The notes under the pieces are model-generated. The model worked only from the letters and a program-made list of their open reading frames with translations. It searched no databases and had not been told where the DNA came from. This document shows positions 4,695-6,261 of a stretch of DNA of 6,261 nt, piece by piece (position 1 is the stretch's first letter; every line of letters begins with the position of its first letter). Position numbers and translations under genes: made by a program. Source of the DNA: Anaerolineae bacterium (GTDB lineage Bacteria > Chloroflexota > Anaerolineae > Promineifilales > Promineifilaceae); NCBI GenBank assembly GCA_028277515.1, contig JANQGC010000042.1, forward strand, positions 1-6,261, given 5' to 3'.

Positions 4695-6261
4695 CGCTTT
4701 TCTCCATGCTGGCAAGTTTGCGGCGCAAATTACTCATCACATTTTCATACACATCGTCTCGACCGGCTTCTTTGGCTTTGCGGGCCGTAGTGATGTATTT
4801 TCTGGCACTACGGCGGCCTTTTTCAATGACCGTCTTGAGCCGTTTAATGTCGGCCAAGGTGGGATTGTTCAGATTCCATTGGAAATGATCAATCATCTGC
4901 CGCGAGAGCTTCCCGGCCAATTTGCTGGCCAGATAATATTCATGCTCGTTCATTTCTACTCGACGGGGTTTGATGCCAGCACTGGAAATCACCACCGAGC
5001 GACCCATGTCTTGGGGCCACGTTTGATTTTCCAGTTTGGTTTGTTTGTTGTTGTACTTGATCAGCATCCCCAACAATTGATCGCCTTTATCTTTTTTGAC
5101 TTCGCGGATGGTGAAGGGCCAGAGAAACCGGTTGGCAAATGATGTCAAAGGGCGCTCGCCATAGGCTTCCACGTCACGGCCCCACAAATCGACCTTGGGC
5201 GGCGGGGCAACGGTGCCGGTCGGCAGCGCTTCGCGTCTGAGTTGGAGGATAAAACTCGGACGTTCGCCCTCTTCGCCCATCGGTCGTTTTTCTCTGATCT
5301 TTTTGTCCATGGCCCGCAGGGCATTATCGACGGCATTGGGAACGAATCCGCTGAGCATGTTTTTGGCCATCCGCTCGGTGGTGTACGTTTCCGGGTCTTG
5401 GGCCATCTTCATTACATCGCCCACGGCGCGCAGATACGTCTGATCGGAGAACATGCCATAGATTTTCGCCCAGGAGCGGGCCAATCCTCGCTTCACTTCG
5501 CCGCCGTCCCTTAACGTTGATTTGAGTTCTTCGACACCGGCGACGGTGGCACCCAACACCGTGCTGAACGGCTCAATGTTGCGGTAGCTGTACCACTTGT
5601 CACCAATCCGAATGGACATCGGCGGGTATTTTTCCATCTTTACCCGCGTTTCCTGGCGCAGCCCTTCGGCCTTGCTGTAACTTAACGGCCCGGTGATTCT
5701 CGGCTCATCCTCTTCATCCATCCAATCCCACAACATCGCCGCCGCCGTCCAGGCCAAAAGTTGTTGGGCGGCATGGCGGGTAAATTCAGTGCTGCTGTAT
5801 GATTTTTTACCGGTGATATGACTGATACCGCGTGCGCCCATGTAAACGGCACCCAACGGTGACGAGACTGCCGCTTGCTTGGCAATCTGTACCGGGGTTT
5901 TCACAAACGGCACCAGCAAGCCCAGCATGGGAACTTTCTCGCGCAAGCCGATGATCACTTTTTCAATTTCACCAGAACGAGCCTGAAATACCACGCGCCG
6001 GGTTTCGCCTTTGGCAATGGTGTTTTCCCATGAAGGGCTGCCCCAATCGCCGATCTGCTCATCGACAAACTCCGCCATCTCGTTACTGTTGACATCCAGT
6101 CCGCGCTTTTTACCGAGCTTGATGGCTTCGGCGGCCACCTCGGCGTGGGCGTGAACGGTTTTGACAAACTGATCCACAGCAGCGTTCATCCGCTGAGGCA
6201 GGCGCACCATTCTGCCAAACTTGCCGACCACGGTACCTGCCGCCTTACCAACGGCGGGACC
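4675..6261 (-). CDS. C-terminal part of a very large phage protein, LPD38-like (polyvalent/internal virion type), 5' end outside the window
   Basis: The frame is open to the right edge, so the 528 residues seen are only the C-terminal part of a longer protein. Landmarks, counted from the edge, are GRMVRLPQRMNAAVDQFVK (16-34), FQARSGEIEKVI (about 92-103), PMLGLLVPFVKTP (111-123), a hydrophobic helix AWTAAAMLWDWM (170-181) and MSIRIGDKWYSYRNIEPF (215-232). This series is what I recall from the helical LPD38 domain at the end of giant phage polyvalent or putative internal/ejected virion proteins. The name is from memory and not confirmed. The last ~90 residues are strongly basic and helical (KRLKTVIEKGRRSARKY). 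Such proteins are thought to be packaged and delivered or to line the ejection path; no enzyme motif is visible here. It heads an operon leading into lysis genes, as expected for late expression. Confidence 0.82.
   Translation of the reverse strand, partial: GPAVGKAAGTVVGKFGRMVRLPQRMNAAVDQFVKTVHAHAEVAAEAIKLGKKRGLDVNSNEMAEFVDEQIGDWGSPSWENTIAKGETRRVVFQARSGEIEKVIIGLREKVPMLGLLVPFVKTPVQIAKQAAVSSPLGAVYMGARGISHITGKKSYSSTEFTRHAAQQLLAWTAAAMLWDWMDEEDEPRITGPLSYSKAEGLRQETRVKMEKYPPMSIRIGDKWYSYRNIEPFSTVLGATVAGVEELKSTLRDGGEVKRGLARSWAKIYGMFSDQTYLRAVGDVMKMAQDPETYTTERMAKNMLSGFVPNAVDNALRAMDKKIREKRPMGEEGERPSFILQLRREALPTGTVAPPPKVDLWGRDVEAYGERPLTSFANRFLWPFTIREVKKDKGDQLLGMLIKYNNKQTKLENQTWPQDMGRSVVISSAGIKPRRVEMNEHEYYLASKLAGKLSRQMIDHFQWNLNNPTLADIKRLKTVIEKGRRSARKYITTARKAKEAGRDDVYENVMSNLRRKLASMEKSDDHRTK

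Noticed and set aside
4546..5142. A 198-residue plus-strand open frame opposite the large-protein gene
   Set aside because: The minus strand carries the family-like sequence here; the hydrophobic look of the plus frame follows from the reverse complement of charged codons.
1..6261. CRISPR array, tRNA, insertion sequence or origin iterons
   Set aside because: No spaced repeats, cloverleaf-like segments, terminal inverted repeats or iteron clusters were found by eye, and almost all of the window is coding.

Overview
This window looks like a stretch of tailed-phage (or prophage) genome, very probably from a virus of a diderm (Gram-negative-type) bacterium. Ten genes fill it and only about 7 bases are non-coding. 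Neighbouring genes overlap or abut, and most starts carry Shine-Dalgarno-like sequences. No host housekeeping gene, tRNA, insertion sequence or CRISPR array is visible. The diderm inference rests on one small protein with an apparent lipobox and a C-terminal membrane segment; the sequence does not fix the host taxon.

Left half (1-3548, plus strand): a DNA replication and recombination module. Two small unassigned genes come first, the first cut by the window edge. They are followed by a widespread phage protein of unproven role that I suspect is linked to single-strand annealing (578-1723), a replication initiator/replisome-organiser-like protein (1713-2426), a DnaC-like AAA+ helicase loader (2173-3000) and a RecU-like PD-(D/E)XK nuclease, probably a Holliday-junction resolvase (3000-3548). 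The logical scheme is that the initiator marks the origin, the loader places a DnaB-type helicase (host or elsewhere in the phage), and the annealing and resolving proteins process recombination intermediates. No helicase or polymerase is encoded in the window.

Right half (3545-6261, minus strand, convergent): a late-type operon. In transcription order it holds the C-terminal 528 residues of a very large phage protein resembling LPD38-type polyvalent/virion proteins, a single-TM coiled-coil protein (holin or i-spanin candidate), a small lipoprotein with a C-terminal TM segment (u-spanin candidate), and a permuted NlpC/P60 (YiiX-like) cysteine peptidase. The last three look like a compact, atypical lysis cassette.

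The main oddities are a 254-bp two-frame overlap between initiator and loader, a strand switch in which the two stop codons share bases and leave no room for a terminator, a 21-bp in-frame duplication that adds one coiled-coil heptad, and the unusual lysis gene set. All functional calls come from reading motifs by eye; no database search was possible.
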